DNA of 64,000 nucleotides from Fusicatenibacter sp. (GCA_022766945.1 JALEOU010000069.1:62001-126000), one strand, 5' to 3'; counted from the stretch's first letter, positions 41,622-51,069 are shown. Numbers and translations are program-made. Notes: generated from the sequence alone by a model not told the origin.

Positions 41622-42362
41622 TTATCTTCCGTCTCCGTACAGTCTGCGGATCTCTTCGGTGTATACTCCGGGACTGTCGTAGACGATCAGCGGTTTTTCC
41701 ACTGTGATTCTCTGATTTCCGCCCTTCATAGCCTCGATCAGCACCAGGTTCGGTTCCCGATCCACAAAAGGGTAAACCAGCTGCATGCGTTTTGGCTCCA
41801 GGCGATATTTTTTTAAGGTACAGAAGATCTCCGCCAGGCGGAACGGCCGGTGTACCAGATAGAACCGCCCTTTTGTCTTCAGAACATCAGAAGCAGCCCG
41901 TGCCACGTCCTCGAAGGTACATAGTACCTCGTGACGTGCGATTGTCTTTTCTTCCACCGCGTTGGTCAGCCCGTGCTGCCCCGTCATATAAGGCGGATTG
42001 CAGGTCACTACCTCAAAGGATTCCTTTCCGAATAATTCCGCCGCACATTTTACATCACCCTCCACGATTGTAATCTCGTCCTCCAGATGATTGTAGAGAA
42101 CACTCCTCTTTGCCATGTCCGCGCTCATGGTCTGGATCTCCAGACCCGAAAAATGCTTTCCCTGTGTCTTTGCCCGAAGCAGGATCGGCACGATACCGGA
42201 TCCGGTGCACAGATCCAGCGCACGCTCTCCGGGCCTGACTTTTGCATAGGATGCGAGAAGCACTGCATCAATGCCATAGCAGAAAAGAGACGGTTTCTGA
42301 ATCATCCAGTACCCGTTCTGCAGATCATCCAGGCGTTCTCCCTCTTTTAACTGTATTTCCAT
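41622..42362 (-). CDS. TrmN6-like tRNA (adenine-N6)-methyltransferase
   Basis: The product (about 246 residues) is a class I SAM-dependent methyltransferase with motif I 'ALDLCTGSGIVPILL' and the N6-adenine motif CNPPYM. An N-terminal block 'EGERLDDLQNGYWMIQ' matches YabB/TrmN6. Its relatives methylate A37 of tRNA(Val); the exact target here is inferred. The start at 42362 follows GGGGGAAG and is 11 codons downstream of the track start. Confidence 0.87.
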   Translation of the reverse strand: MEIQLKEGERLDDLQNGYWMIQKPSLFCYGIDAVLLASYAKVRPGERALDLCTGSGIVPILLRAKTQGKHFSGLEIQTMSADMAKRSVLYNHLEDEITIVEGDVKCAAELFGKESFEVVTCNPPYMTGQHGLTNAVEEKTIARHEVLCTFEDVARAASDVLKTKGRFYLVHRPFRLAEIFCTLKKYRLEPKRMQLVYPFVDREPNLVLIEAMKGGNQRITVEKPLIVYDSPGVYTEEIRRLYGDGR

Positions 42363-42402
42363 GTTTCTTCCCCCTCTTAGCGGATAGTGCTGCAATCAAC
42401 TT

Positions 42403-42440
42403 ATCGAAAAAAGGAGTGCCGGCTTTTTTACGACACTCCC
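42403..42440 (-). terminator. Terminator after ricT
   Basis: The stem GGAGTG(TCG)/(CGG)CACTCC, with a T-rich loop, is followed by T6 on the minus strand. It separates holB-ricT from trmN6-rsmI. Confidence 0.7.
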
Positions 42441-42471
42441 CTGCTTTTTATTTCCTCATTTCCGTATCAGG

Positions 42472-43383
42472 TTACTTATCTTCCAGTTTTTCCAGCTCTT
42501 TCAGCTCTTCCGGAGAAAGTTCCTCAACAAGCCTGTCTTTCTTCTTATCCTTGCCTTTTTCTTTCTTATGTCTCGGCTTGAATTTCAACTCCTCCACCGG
42601 ATACTCCCGAAGTTCTTTCTCGTCATTGACATCCACCAGAACCTTGACCAGCTGGCGCAGAACATTGACGCCTGATACCTCGCCCTTCATCCCATCCGGC
42701 GTTGTCACAAAGTCTCCAACGCCCGGAAGCTTCCGGTTCAGATATTCATATGTCTCCTGCTCATTTTTCAGGCAGCACATCAGCCTTCCGCAGACTCCGG
42801 AAATCTTGGTGGGATTCAGAGAAAGATTCTGCTCTTTCGCCATCTTAATAGATACCGGGGCAAACTCCGCAAGGTACGTATGACAGCACAGCGGTCTGCC
42901 GCAGATTCCCATGCCGCCCAGAATCTTGGTCTCATCCCGCACGCCAATCTGGCGAAGCTCAATTCTCGTCTTAAATACCGCTGCCAGATCCTTTACCAGC
43001 TCACGGAAATCGATTCTTCCGTCCGCGGTAAAGTAAAACAGGACTTTATTGTTATCAAAGGTATACTCTGCATCAATCAGTTTCATTTCCAGATTATGTG
43101 CTTTGATCTTCTTCTGGCAGATCACGAAAGCATCCTTCTCTTTTTTGCGGTTGCTCTCTTCCCGGGCGTCATCCTTAGGCGTGGCAACCCGTATGACCTC
43201 TTTGAGAGGCTGAATCACTTTGGAATCATCCACCTCTTTGGGTCCCAGCACTACCAGCCCGTATTCCACACCTCTGGCAGTCTCTACGATCACATGGTCT
43301 CCCACCTGGATTTCCAGATCCCTGGGAGAAAAATAATATACTTTTCCTACGTTTCGAAAACGTACTCCTATAATTGTTGTCAT
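42472..43383 (-). CDS. ricT: PSP1 domain protein RicT (YaaT)
   Basis: The 303-residue product has the PSP1 region with 'GRIDFRELVKDLAAVFKTRI' and the cluster-binding Cys-rich segment 'CGRPLCCHTYL', 'VCGRLMCCLKNE'. Its Bacillus relative is part of the RicAFT complex, which carries [4Fe-4S] clusters and activates RNase Y-dependent mRNA maturation and sporulation phosphorelay. A charged Lys/Glu tail follows. It starts 4 bases after holB, the same order as in Bacillus. Confidence 0.92.
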   Translation of the reverse strand: MTTIIGVRFRNVGKVYYFSPRDLEIQVGDHVIVETARGVEYGLVVLGPKEVDDSKVIQPLKEVIRVATPKDDAREESNRKKEKDAFVICQKKIKAHNLEMKLIDAEYTFDNNKVLFYFTADGRIDFRELVKDLAAVFKTRIELRQIGVRDETKILGGMGICGRPLCCHTYLAEFAPVSIKMAKEQNLSLNPTKISGVCGRLMCCLKNEQETYEYLNRKLPGVGDFVTTPDGMKGEVSGVNVLRQLVKVLVDVNDEKELREYPVEELKFKPRHKKEKGKDKKKDRLVEELSPEELKELEKLEDK

Positions 43384-43387
43384 TTTA

Positions 43388-44377
43388 TCAGTTTTCCTTT
43401 ATTGTCAGGAACAAAAGTTCCATAGTCAAATCAAAATTCACATTGGCTTTCAGACGCACCCTGGCCTTCTGAATGGCATCAATGATCTGTTCCAGTCCCT
43501 CATAAGAGCTCTTCTTCGCTCTCTCACGGATGGAATTGATCTCCTGCTTAAATACCAGTGTATCCACTTCCCGGGTTGCTTTAAACAAAAGGACATCCCG
43601 AAACCATACGGAAAAAATATCCAGATAGTCCTCGATATTGTCCTTCTCCGCTGTCAGTTTTTTGATGGCTTCCACAATCTCATGCAGCTGCATGGTATCC
43701 GAATAGCGCACCAGGCGCAGTGCATTTTCCAGCACTTCGGCATACTCCGGTGAACCTGCGATACGCTCCGCCTTTCCGATATTTCCCTGCGCAAGGGAAG
43801 CATCCACCTCCGCCTGATAATCCGGAATATGCATCCGCTCCATCAGATAATTCTTTACCATCTGATTTCCCACCGGCTTCAGATTCAGCTGTACGCATCG
43901 CGATGTAATCGTCGGCAGAAGCGCATCCGGATTGTCTGCCAGAAGCAGGATCACCGCATAGGCCGGGGGCTCTTCAATTGTCTTCAGCAGCGCATTCTGC
44001 GCCTGCAGAGTCATTTTCTGAGCTTCATTTATAATATAAATCTTATACGGACTGCCGTATGGCTTGATTGTCACGTCATTGATCAGCTGTTCGCGGATCT
44101 CGTCGATGCTGATCGTATTCGGCTTCTCATGAGTGATAGAAATAATATCCGGATGATTCTTGCTGATTGCTTTTCTGCAGGAAGGACACTCCATACACGG
44201 CTCAATCCCATGCTGTTCACACTGCAGTGTCATAGCGAACAGTGTTGCCAGCAGTTTCTTCCCGGATCCGCTTTCCCCGCCGAAAAGATAGGCATGAGAG
44301 ACCTTTCCCATGGAAATTGCATTCTGCAGATGCTCAATAATCTCCTGATGGCCTACTACGTCACGAAAACCCTGCAT
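43388..44377 (-). CDS. holB: DNA polymerase III subunit delta'
   Basis: The product (about 329 residues) has a degenerate AAA+ P-loop (LFGGESGSGKKLLATLFA), the zinc-binding Cys set (CEQHGIEPCMECPSC) and 'IINEAQKMTLQAQNALLKTI' followed by EEPPAY. These are hallmarks of delta prime, part of the clamp loader. The start at 44377 follows AGGAGGTG; the longer track ORF is not supported. Confidence 0.93.
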   Translation of the reverse strand: MQGFRDVVGHQEIIEHLQNAISMGKVSHAYLFGGESGSGKKLLATLFAMTLQCEQHGIEPCMECPSCRKAISKNHPDIISITHEKPNTISIDEIREQLINDVTIKPYGSPYKIYIINEAQKMTLQAQNALLKTIEEPPAYAVILLLADNPDALLPTITSRCVQLNLKPVGNQMVKNYLMERMHIPDYQAEVDASLAQGNIGKAERIAGSPEYAEVLENALRLVRYSDTMQLHEIVEAIKKLTAEKDNIEDYLDIFSVWFRDVLLFKATREVDTLVFKQEINSIRERAKKSSYEGLEQIIDAIQKARVRLKANVNFDLTMELLFLTIKEN

Positions 44378-44437
44378 AAAATCACCTCCTGAATTATTTT
44401 TCGTATCACTTTCAATCAAACAGATCGAACCGACCCG

Positions 44438-45052
44438 TTACTTACGCTCATTATAGCACAGTTTTTTTTCTTGTTCCACAAAATTCTGAATTTCAGAAAA
44501 ACAATCCTCTATCACTCCGTTGTTGGAAAATCGTTTCAAAATCCCGGCCTTCCGGATTTTTTCCTCCGCAAAATCCTCACAGTCTGCCAGAAAACGACGG
44601 CACATTTCCGCATATTTCGGCTGCTCCTGTTTTCGTTCTCTCTTCAGCGCTCTTGCCAGACGAATGCCGTCCTCTGTCTCCACGTACAGCGGAACCAGGA
44701 TTTTCTCGCCAAAATGAGCCTTCATTTTCTGATAAGAGTCCAGCGTCCCAATACCCAGATAATCATACTTTTCAGGGCAAATCTGCCCGTCGTCCGCCGT
44801 AAAATAATACCAGGGGCCGTGCACCGTCTGATACATCCGCTCTTCTATAATCTTTCCTTCTCTCCGGAGCCTGGCAAGCCTTTCCTCCGTCACAAAAAAG
44901 TATTCTCTTCCGTTCTCCTCACCGCTTCGGATCGGTCTCGTAGTATACAGGATCAGCGGCTTCAGTTCCAGATCTGCCTGTTTCAGCAGATGCTCGTAGA
45001 TATGATCCTTTCCGGAAGCACTTTTCCCCATCAAATAAAAGATTTTTCCCAT
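44438..45052 (-). CDS. Guanylate kinase-like protein
   Basis: The product (about 204 residues) starts MGKIFYLMGKSASGKD. This P-loop, the 'LILYTTRPIRSGEENGREYFF' GMP-binding pattern and the length fit the guanylate kinase fold. The P-loop differs from canonical Gmk (GxSGxGKS/T), with Asp after the Lys, so it may be a paralogue rather than the main Gmk. It lies directly upstream of holB. Its leader has a strong 5' hairpin and its own promoter, inside the 3' end of the HdeD-like gene. Confidence 0.8.
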   Translation of the reverse strand: MGKIFYLMGKSASGKDHIYEHLLKQADLELKPLILYTTRPIRSGEENGREYFFVTEERLARLRREGKIIEERMYQTVHGPWYYFTADDGQICPEKYDYLGIGTLDSYQKMKAHFGEKILVPLYVETEDGIRLARALKRERKQEQPKYAEMCRRFLADCEDFAEEKIRKAGILKRFSNNGVIEDCFSEIQNFVEQEKKLCYNERK

Positions 45053-45100
45053 CATCCATTCCCCGTTCTGTTCCTTCTTCCAACCGGAAGCAGCACCTAT

Positions 45101-45152
45101 TGATAAGTGTGCCGCCTTCTGGATTTTCATCCAAAATGCGGCGCACTTATCA
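45101..45152 (-). promoter_or_regulatory. 5'-terminal hairpin of the guanylate kinase-like mRNA
   Basis: TGATAAGTG and CACTTATCA, with inner GCCGC/GGCGGC and TTTTGGAT/ATCCAGAA pairs, form a roughly 24-bp stem. It starts at about the first transcribed base. There is no T run, so it is more likely an mRNA-stability or regulatory structure than a terminator. Confidence 0.55.
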
Positions 45153-45180
45153 GTATACCATGGGTAATTCCCAACTACAA
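45152..45180 (-). promoter_or_regulatory. Promoter of the guanylate kinase-like gene
   Basis: TTGTAG (45175-45180) and TATACT (45152-45157) are 17 bases apart on the minus strand, just before the 5' hairpin. Confidence 0.7.
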
Positions 45181-45188
45181 CCGATTTC

Positions 45189-45728
45189 TTAATTGGCACC
45201 CAGCCGGCCCAGACCCATAAGGATACTTTCTATTCCAATCAGGATCAGATAAATTCCGATGATCCAGTCCATGGACAATAGGGAGATGAACGGATTTAAG
45301 ATCATCAAAAATCCAAGGATCACGCCCAGCACATTGACGATCAGTGAAAACAGATAAGAAAGATTTCCCGCTGTGATCCGGATCATATGTAAATGCGACA
45401 GTCGGGAAATACAGTGTGCAATAAACCACACCGGAAGCAGCAGTGTCAGAATCCACTTCAGCGCATCCGGATAGACCAGAAGCATGATTCCGGCCATAAC
45501 ACTTAAGATTCCGGAAATCAGAGAGATCGTGGGACCAAAACCCGTATGCTGTTCCATCTTGATGTAAAAAACCATATCCGCGATTCCTGTGAGCACTGCC
45601 GTGATCCCATAGACAATCACCACCCCACTGATTGCGCTTCCCGGATGGACAAAGGTTCGGATTCCAAGAATTACCAGCAGAATTCCCGCAGTCAGTTCCA
45701 GCCACCCGAATCCGGAACGCCTTTTCAT
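45189..45728 (-). CDS. HdeD/DUF308 family membrane protein
   Basis: The 179-residue product has six hydrophobic helices in three repeated pairs, for example 'ELTAGILLVILGIRTFVHPG' and 'SLISGILSVMAGIMLLVYPD', the pattern of HdeD (DUF308). HdeD is linked to acid resistance in E. coli; in Firmicutes the role is unclear. Its start overlaps the ftsH stop as ATGA, so it is translationally coupled to ftsH. Confidence 0.85.
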   Translation of the reverse strand: MKRRSGFGWLELTAGILLVILGIRTFVHPGSAISGVVIVYGITAVLTGIADMVFYIKMEQHTGFGPTISLISGILSVMAGIMLLVYPDALKWILTLLLPVWFIAHCISRLSHLHMIRITAGNLSYLFSLIVNVLGVILGFLMILNPFISLLSMDWIIGIYLILIGIESILMGLGRLGAN

Positions 45729-47554
45729 ACGGCAGCACCATCCTTTCTGTTTAATATTTCCATAAATTCTTCTCCGGTGATAGTTTCTCTTTCATACAGG
45801 AACATCGCCAGTTCATCCAGTTTTTTCCTGTTTTCCGTCAGCAGCTGTCTCGCCTTTTCATGCTGTTCCTTGACCAGAGATACGACCATCTGGTCGATTT
45901 CTTTCTGTGTGTCTGCGGAACAGGTCAGTGAACTGTCGCCGCCCAGATACTGGTTTGTCACCGTCTCCATAGCTACCATATCAAATTTCTCACTCATGCC
46001 ATACTGTGTAATCATCGCGCGGGCCAGCTTGGTCGCCTGCTCGATATCATTGGAGGCTCCGGTAGTGATTTCCCCAAAAACCACTTCCTCTGCTGCACGC
46101 CCTCCGGTATACGTGGCGATCTTGTTTTCGATTTCCTGTTTGGTCAGCAAATATTTATCCCCCTGCTCCACCTGCATCGTGTAGCCCAGGGCACCCGAGG
46201 TTCTCGGAATAATCGTGATTTTCTGTACCGGCGCGGAATGTGTCTGCATCGCGGCCACCAGTGCATGACCGATCTCATGGTAAGCAACCACCTTTTTCTC
46301 CGCATCAGAAAGCACAGCGTTTTTCTTCTGATATCCGGCAATTACGACCTCAATGCTCTCCTCCAGATCCGACTGGTTGACCACAGTCCGTCCACTGCGC
46401 ACAGCACGAAGCGCTGCCTCATTGATAATATTGGCAAGCTCTGCTCCGGAAGCCCCAGAAGCCATCCTGGCAATCGTGTGAAAATCCACATCATCGGAAG
46501 CCTTGATTTTTCTGGCATGTACTTTCAGGATCGCTTCACGTCCCTGCAGATCCGGCAGTTCCACGGGTACCCGGCGATCAAAGCGTCCCGGTCTGGTCAG
46601 TGCCGGGTCCAGAGATTCCGGACGGTTCGTTGCCGCCAGAATGATCACGCCGTTATTTCCCTCAAATCCATCCATCTCAGTCAAAAGCTGATTCAGTGTC
46701 TGCTCACGCTCATCGTTTCCCCCGACCTGACCGTCACGTTTCTTTCCGATCGCATCAATCTCATCGATAAACACTATACAGGGAGCTTTTTCCTTGGCCT
46801 GCCGAAACAGATCCCGTACCTTGGACGCACCCATTCCCACAAACATCTCCACAAATTCAGACCCGGAGATGGAAAAGAACGGCACATTCGCCTCACCTGC
46901 AACAGCCTTCGCCAGCATGGTTTTTCCGGTGCCAGGAGGGCCTACCAGAAGAATACCCTTTGGCATGGATGCTCCCACTTCCGTATATTTGTCCGGATTA
47001 TGGAGATAATCCACGATTTCTGTCAGACTCTCCTTTGCCTCATCCTCTCCCGCTACGTCGCTGAAATGAATTCCCTCGGCAGACTGTACATAAATCTTGG
47101 CGTTGCTCTTACCCATGCCAAATGCCATCGAATTCTTGCCGCCCTGCTGTTCCATCAGCTTTTTGCTCATGTACTGACCAAGTCCGACAAAAATGAGCAG
47201 CGGCAGAATCACAGTCAGAAAAATACTGAGCAGCGGCGACATGGTTTTTTCGATATCTTTTGCAAATCTCGCGCCGGACTCATACAGACGCTCCGTAAGG
47301 CCCGGATCGTTCATCGTTCCGGTTTTATAGATTGCGGTATTTTCCTTGTTGGTGAAAATAATCTGGTTATCCTCCACCTGTACTTCGCCGATATCTTTCT
47401 TTTCGATCATGCTCATGAAGGTCCCATAGTCAACCTCCACCACCTGCCGTTTCATCAGCAGCGGTGTTACCAGCAGATTAAACAGAAACAAAACCAGCAG
47501 GACAATCACGTAATAATAAATTAAAGGCTTTTTTGGTGTTTTTACTTCTTTCAT
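45725..47554 (-). CDS. ftsH: ATP-dependent zinc metalloprotease FtsH
   Basis: The 609-residue product has two N-terminal membrane helices flanking a periplasmic-type domain. An AAA+ module follows (Walker [10 protein letters not shown], Walker [13 protein letters not shown], second region of homology '[20 protein letters not shown]'). The zinc protease motif HEIGH sits where most FtsH proteins have HEAGH, and a third zinc ligand lies in the C-terminal part. It degrades membrane and regulatory proteins. GGGAGG precedes the ATG. The shorter C-terminus suggests a second, accessory FtsH; I cannot tell whether the genome has another. Confidence 0.93.
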   Translation of the reverse strand: MKEVKTPKKPLIYYYVIVLLVLFLFNLLVTPLLMKRQVVEVDYGTFMSMIEKKDIGEVQVEDNQIIFTNKENTAIYKTGTMNDPGLTERLYESGARFAKDIEKTMSPLLSIFLTVILPLLIFVGLGQYMSKKLMEQQGGKNSMAFGMGKSNAKIYVQSAEGIHFSDVAGEDEAKESLTEIVDYLHNPDKYTEVGASMPKGILLVGPPGTGKTMLAKAVAGEANVPFFSISGSEFVEMFVGMGASKVRDLFRQAKEKAPCIVFIDEIDAIGKKRDGQVGGNDEREQTLNQLLTEMDGFEGNNGVIILAATNRPESLDPALTRPGRFDRRVPVELPDLQGREAILKVHARKIKASDDVDFHTIARMASGASGAELANIINEAALRAVRSGRTVVNQSDLEESIEVVIAGYQKKNAVLSDAEKKVVAYHEIGHALVAAMQTHSAPVQKITIIPRTSGALGYTMQVEQGDKYLLTKQEIENKIATYTGGRAAEEVVFGEITTGASNDIEQATKLARAMITQYGMSEKFDMVAMETVTNQYLGGDSSLTCSADTQKEIDQMVVSLVKEQHEKARQLLTENRKKLDELAMFLYERETITGEEFMEILNRKDGAAV

Positions 47555-47703
47555 TTTGTATCCCCTCCCATTCTGTCTTCCTGAATCATCTGTGCTTCTA
47601 TCGCCTCCATGGACATAAGAAGCGCACGGTCTGCCGCCTGAATCGCAAAATCAATAGTTCCCTGTCTTTCATTATACGGTTTGAAAAAATAACTTCCATT
47701 CAC
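47551..47703 (-). CDS. Possible 50-residue protein overlapping the ftsH start
   Basis: A frame opening at GTG 47703 ends in TGA at 47551, overlapping the ftsH start as ATGA. The peptide, NGSYFFKPYNERQGTIDFA then AIQAADRALLMSM, has natural composition and would be translationally coupled. Against it: the GTG lies at the foot of a terminator, no ribosome binding site precedes it, and TATAAT (inside the frame) may be the ftsH -10 box. A shorter start at an internal ATG is possible. Confidence 0.35.
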   Translation of the reverse strand: MNGSYFFKPYNERQGTIDFAIQAADRALLMSMEAIEAQMIQEDRMGGDTK

Positions 47704-47749
47704 AAAAACGGCAAAGTGTAAAAATGTTTTACACTTTGCCGTTTTTGTG
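47701..47749. terminator. Strong bidirectional terminator between tetR and ftsH
   Basis: A near-perfect 23-bp stem (CACAAAAACGGCAAAGTGTA and its complement) with a 3-base loop. T5 occurs on both strands. Confidence 0.88.
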
Positions 47750-47754
47750 AAACA

Positions 47755-48291
47755 TCAGGCATTGATTCTGTTTTGATTGCTGAGGATCAGATAGACCTGA
47801 TGAACAATCTCATCGAGATGTTCCGTATCCTCCGGGGTCCAGTACCGCAGTAACCCTAAGATCGCCTGCGTATGATACCGGAAGAAAAACTGCTGCTCCC
47901 ATGGCGTGTATCCCTGTTTAATTCCCTGCTTCTTTACAGTCGCTTCAAACAACTGACTGGTATGTTCCATCAGAAGATACTCAATCTCTTTTCCGTAATT
48001 CGATTCCATACTCTTTCGGATACCGGGAATCGCGTTAATCGCCAGCATAAAAAATTCCCTCAGTCCTTTCTCCGGATCCTCCTGCACACAGCAGTTCTGG
48101 AGAAGCTGCTTTGTCTCACGCTCCAGAACCCAGTCAAGGAGTTCCGGAATATCCGCAAAATGATAATAAAATGCCTGTCTCGTAATCTCGCACTCATCCA
48201 CGATATCTTTTACCGTCAGCTTTTTTACATTCTTTTCCACCACAAGCTTTCGGGCCGCTTCTGCGATCATCTCCTTCATATCCACTGCCAT
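47755..48291 (-). CDS. TetR family transcriptional regulator
   Basis: The product (about 178 residues) begins MAVDMKEMIAEAARKLV and has the TetR DNA-binding region 'KKLTVKDIVDECEITRQAFY' plus YYHFADIPELLDW. A divergent C-terminal ligand domain follows. The start at 48291 follows GGGAGG; the longer track ORF is not needed. No obvious target adjoins it. A truncated esterase remnant sits directly upstream. Confidence 0.85.
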   Translation of the reverse strand: MAVDMKEMIAEAARKLVVEKNVKKLTVKDIVDECEITRQAFYYHFADIPELLDWVLERETKQLLQNCCVQEDPEKGLREFFMLAINAIPGIRKSMESNYGKEIEYLLMEHTSQLFEATVKKQGIKQGYTPWEQQFFFRYHTQAILGLLRYWTPEDTEHLDEIVHQVYLILSNQNRINA

Positions 48292-48343
48292 GGACTGCCT
48301 TCCTCCCTGCCCCGGACTTCTCTTTCTGTTCCCGGCCGTCTCT

Positions 48344-48712
48344 TCAGACCGGGCTTCTCCAGCTGTAATGCGGGCGTTCCCTTCTCCAGTCGATCCGACT
48401 CTGCCACATGGACAGCCCTGTGCCATCCTCCTGCATCGGGAAAGAATCCGTAATCAGACCCGTTGTCTGCTCCTTTCCAAAAAATACGATATCACAGAAA
48501 TCCACAACTGCCTCCCAGTCGCTGCTCAGATAATCGTGACCGCCTTCCCGGATATGGAGCGCATTTTTCTCTTTCGCGCCAAGAAAATGGAACACTTCAT
48601 CCGCCGCCATCCAGCTAATCTGGGTTCCGTAGGGATTCGACCAGGTATCCGCAAGCGCGTCCGTCGTAATGACAGAGCGCGGTGCAATACTCCCTGCCCG
48701 CGCAAAAATCAC
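48344..48712 (-). pseudogene. C-terminal remnant of a glucuronoyl/acetyl-xylan esterase-like hydrolase
   Basis: The frame from GTG 48712 (overlapping the response-regulator stop) encodes about 122 residues. It resembles only the C-terminal part of alpha/beta-hydrolase esterases of the glucuronoyl/acyl esterase group: 'APRSVITTDALADTWSNPYG', then 'GTQISWMAADEVFHFLGA', then HIREGGHDYL, whose His is the catalytic His of the triad. The nucleophile Ser and the N-terminal two thirds are absent. The likely cause is a deletion that joined the 3' ends of the regulator and esterase genes. The end, ERPHYSWRSPV, looks like a natural C-terminus. Confidence 0.65.
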
Positions 48713-49398
48713 GCTTTAAACCGGTATCCAACACCCCAGATCGTTTCAATGTACTGCGGTTTTGCTGTATTAAACTCGATCTTCTCACGGATTTTTTTGA
48801 TATGCACGGTAACGGTCGCGATGTCTCCGATCGACTCCATATCCCAGATCTCCCGGAACAGTTCATCCTTGGTAAATACCCGGTTGGGATTCTCCGCAAG
48901 GAAGGTAAGCAGATCAAATTCCTTGGTCGTAAACTGTTTTTCCTCTCCGTTGACCCAGACTCTCCGGGCAGTCTTGTCAATCTTAATGCCGCGAATCTCC
49001 ACAATATCATTCGTCTTCTTTCCGCTGCCGATCAGCCGGTCATATCTGGAAAGATGTGCTTTGACTCTTGCCACCAGCTCACTCGGAGAAAATGGCTTCG
49101 TCATATAGTCATCCGCGCCAAGCCCCAGACCACGGATCTTATCGATATCATCCTTTTTTGCTGACACCATAATGATGGGCAGATCTTTTTTCTCCCGCAC
49201 CTGGCGGCAGATCTCAAATCCGTCGATCTCCGGCAGCATCAGATCAAGAATCAGCAGATCAAATTCTTCATTCAGTGCCTTGACAAGGCCCATATCCCCA
49301 CGGTTTTCAATCTCAACTTCAAATCCTGACAGTTCCAGATAGTCCTTCTCCAGATCTGCGATGGCCTCTTCATCCTCAACGATCAGTATTTTGCTCAT
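48709..49398 (-). CDS. OmpR/PhoB family response regulator
   Basis: The 229-residue product has a receiver domain with phospho-acceptor Asp in ILDLMLPEIDG, the acidic pair in VEDEE, the conserved Lys in 'DDYMTKPFSPSELVARVKAH' and a winged-helix output domain ending 'TVHIKKIREKIE' and 'ETIWGVGYRF'. It overlaps the kinase gene upstream by 23 bases, and the two are transcribed together with the kinase first. Target genes are unknown. No antibiotic-transport genes adjoin it. Confidence 0.92.
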   Translation of the reverse strand: MSKILIVEDEEAIADLEKDYLELSGFEVEIENRGDMGLVKALNEEFDLLILDLMLPEIDGFEICRQVREKKDLPIIMVSAKKDDIDKIRGLGLGADDYMTKPFSPSELVARVKAHLSRYDRLIGSGKKTNDIVEIRGIKIDKTARRVWVNGEEKQFTTKEFDLLTFLAENPNRVFTKDELFREIWDMESIGDIATVTVHIKKIREKIEFNTAKPQYIETIWGVGYRFKA

Positions 49399-50884
49399 TT
49401 ATCGGTACCTCCTGATATTTTCTTAATACAAAGTACATCGTGGTGCCCACCCCTTCTTTGCTGGTAGCCCACACTTTGCCTCCATGATCCTCCAGAATCT
49501 TCCGCACAATCGACAGTCCGATGCCGCTGCCTCCCCGCGTAGAATTGCGGGATGCATCCGTGCGGTAAAAGCGATCAAAAATCTTTGTCAGATCTTTGGT
49601 GGCAATTCCCTTTCCATTGTCTTCAATCTCCACCTGGACAAAGTCTCCCACATCCTTCAGGCGGATATTAATCACCCGATGACTTTTGTCCATGTATTTA
49701 ATCGAATTACTGATAATGTTGTTGATCACACGCTTGAGCTGTTCTGCATCCGCGATCACAACCGCATCTTCCTCCAGATAGTTAAAATAAGTCAGATCCA
49801 CATGCTGAGCTTCCAGTTCCAGACTCAGTTCCTCCACACAGTCATCAAAGTAATCCGCGATATGAATCTTGGAAAACGTGTAAGGGATACGATTGGTATC
49901 AATCTTGGAATAAAACGTCAGCTCATTGATCAGACGGTCCATCTCATTCGCCTTATTATAAATCGTGCGGATATATTTATCCATCTTCTCCGGTGTATTG
50001 GCCACACCGTCCATAATGCCCTCCACATATCCCTTCACAGCGGTAATCGGCGTCTTGAGATCATGGGAAATATTGCTGATCAGCTCTTTATTCTCCCTGT
50101 CATATTCTACTTTCTCTTCTGCGGTCTCCTTGAGCCGGATGCGCATCTCCTCAAAATCCTCGCAGAGGTCATTAATCTCCTCGACACCGCAGGGTTCCAC
50201 CGTAAAATCCAGATTGCCATCCTTGATATTCTGTGTAGCCTTTTTCAGCTGTTCCAACGGCCCCACAACACCCCGGTAGATCCAGATGCTGAGGCAGGAA
50301 GCCGTAATCACAAGAATCACCACCGTTGCGATCAGAATATCCCTCAAAAGCCCCCGCACCTGCGGAGAAATCTTATTGGCTTTTGTGATGATAAACACAC
50401 TGCCTTCCTCCTGATTGTCAAACAGAAAATCCACCTGCTTGACAAGGCACTGATTCTGATTGATATAGAGATCACCCCTGGAACTGCTTCTTGCATTGCC
50501 GTAGGCAGGCAGATCCGTCAGAAGCAGCTCATCGGACATCTCCGAAGAACCGTTAAAAATAAGCAGATCCCCCTTTCGCACTGCCAGGAAGGAAAAACTT
50601 CTCTCCAGCTTTTTATTAACCGAATCCAGATAAGCAGCATCTGCCAGACGGGAAGGGTCTTCTTGTGAAATTTTTTCCAGTTCGGTGTACTCCTTGGATG
50701 TCAGGGCATTCAGCATCAGTGTATTATTGGAAATCGTCTCATAGGTCACATTCTGGATCCCATACTGTTCTCCGATTGCCCGGATCTTATAGACAAAGAA
50801 ACCATAATAAGTCAGACCGCACAACAAAACCGGTACCAGAATTACAGTAAAGAATGAGATCAACACACGTGTTTTTAATTTCAT
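49376..50884 (-). CDS. Membrane sensor histidine kinase
   Basis: The product (about 502 residues) has two membrane helices (about residues 4-26 and 180-203 of this start) flanking an extracytoplasmic sensor domain. A HAMP domain follows, then the H box 'ELISNISHDLKTPITAVKGY', N box 'VINNIISNSIKYMDKS' and G boxes 'VEDNGKGI' and 'GGSGIGLSIV'. It autophosphorylates on His and passes phosphate to the overlapping response regulator. Start choice is uncertain: ATG 50884 or a GTG six codons upstream at 50902; neither has a strong ribosome binding site. Confidence 0.9.
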   Translation of the reverse strand: MKLKTRVLISFFTVILVPVLLCGLTYYGFFVYKIRAIGEQYGIQNVTYETISNNTLMLNALTSKEYTELEKISQEDPSRLADAAYLDSVNKKLERSFSFLAVRKGDLLIFNGSSEMSDELLLTDLPAYGNARSSSRGDLYINQNQCLVKQVDFLFDNQEEGSVFIITKANKISPQVRGLLRDILIATVVILVITASCLSIWIYRGVVGPLEQLKKATQNIKDGNLDFTVEPCGVEEINDLCEDFEEMRIRLKETAEEKVEYDRENKELISNISHDLKTPITAVKGYVEGIMDGVANTPEKMDKYIRTIYNKANEMDRLINELTFYSKIDTNRIPYTFSKIHIADYFDDCVEELSLELEAQHVDLTYFNYLEEDAVVIADAEQLKRVINNIISNSIKYMDKSHRVINIRLKDVGDFVQVEIEDNGKGIATKDLTKIFDRFYRTDASRNSTRGGSGIGLSIVRKILEDHGGKVWATSKEGVGTTMYFVLRKYQEVPINEQNTDR

Positions 50885-51069
50885 ACTTTTCTTCTTTTCC
50901 ACGACAAGTTGTCCGCCTTTTTTCAGATTGCGCTTATCAAAGGGCAGACTGCGAGCCCAAGCGCTGTTTTTTTCATTATACCACAGCAGTGCCGCTTTTT
51001 GGCATTAACTAAACAGGATATTTCTAAAGTTTCTATAAAAACAGTTGTATGGCTGTTCTGTCTGGTTCA

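Noticed and set aside
45175-45741. 188-codon minus-strand ORF overlapping the HdeD-like gene
   Set aside because: It is a shifted-frame shadow. The HdeD-like frame has six clean membrane helices and couples to ftsH by ATGA.
46000-46400. HEIGH instead of HEAGH in FtsH as loss of function
   Set aside because: The zinc motif HExxH is intact and the variable position tolerates change, so activity is expected.
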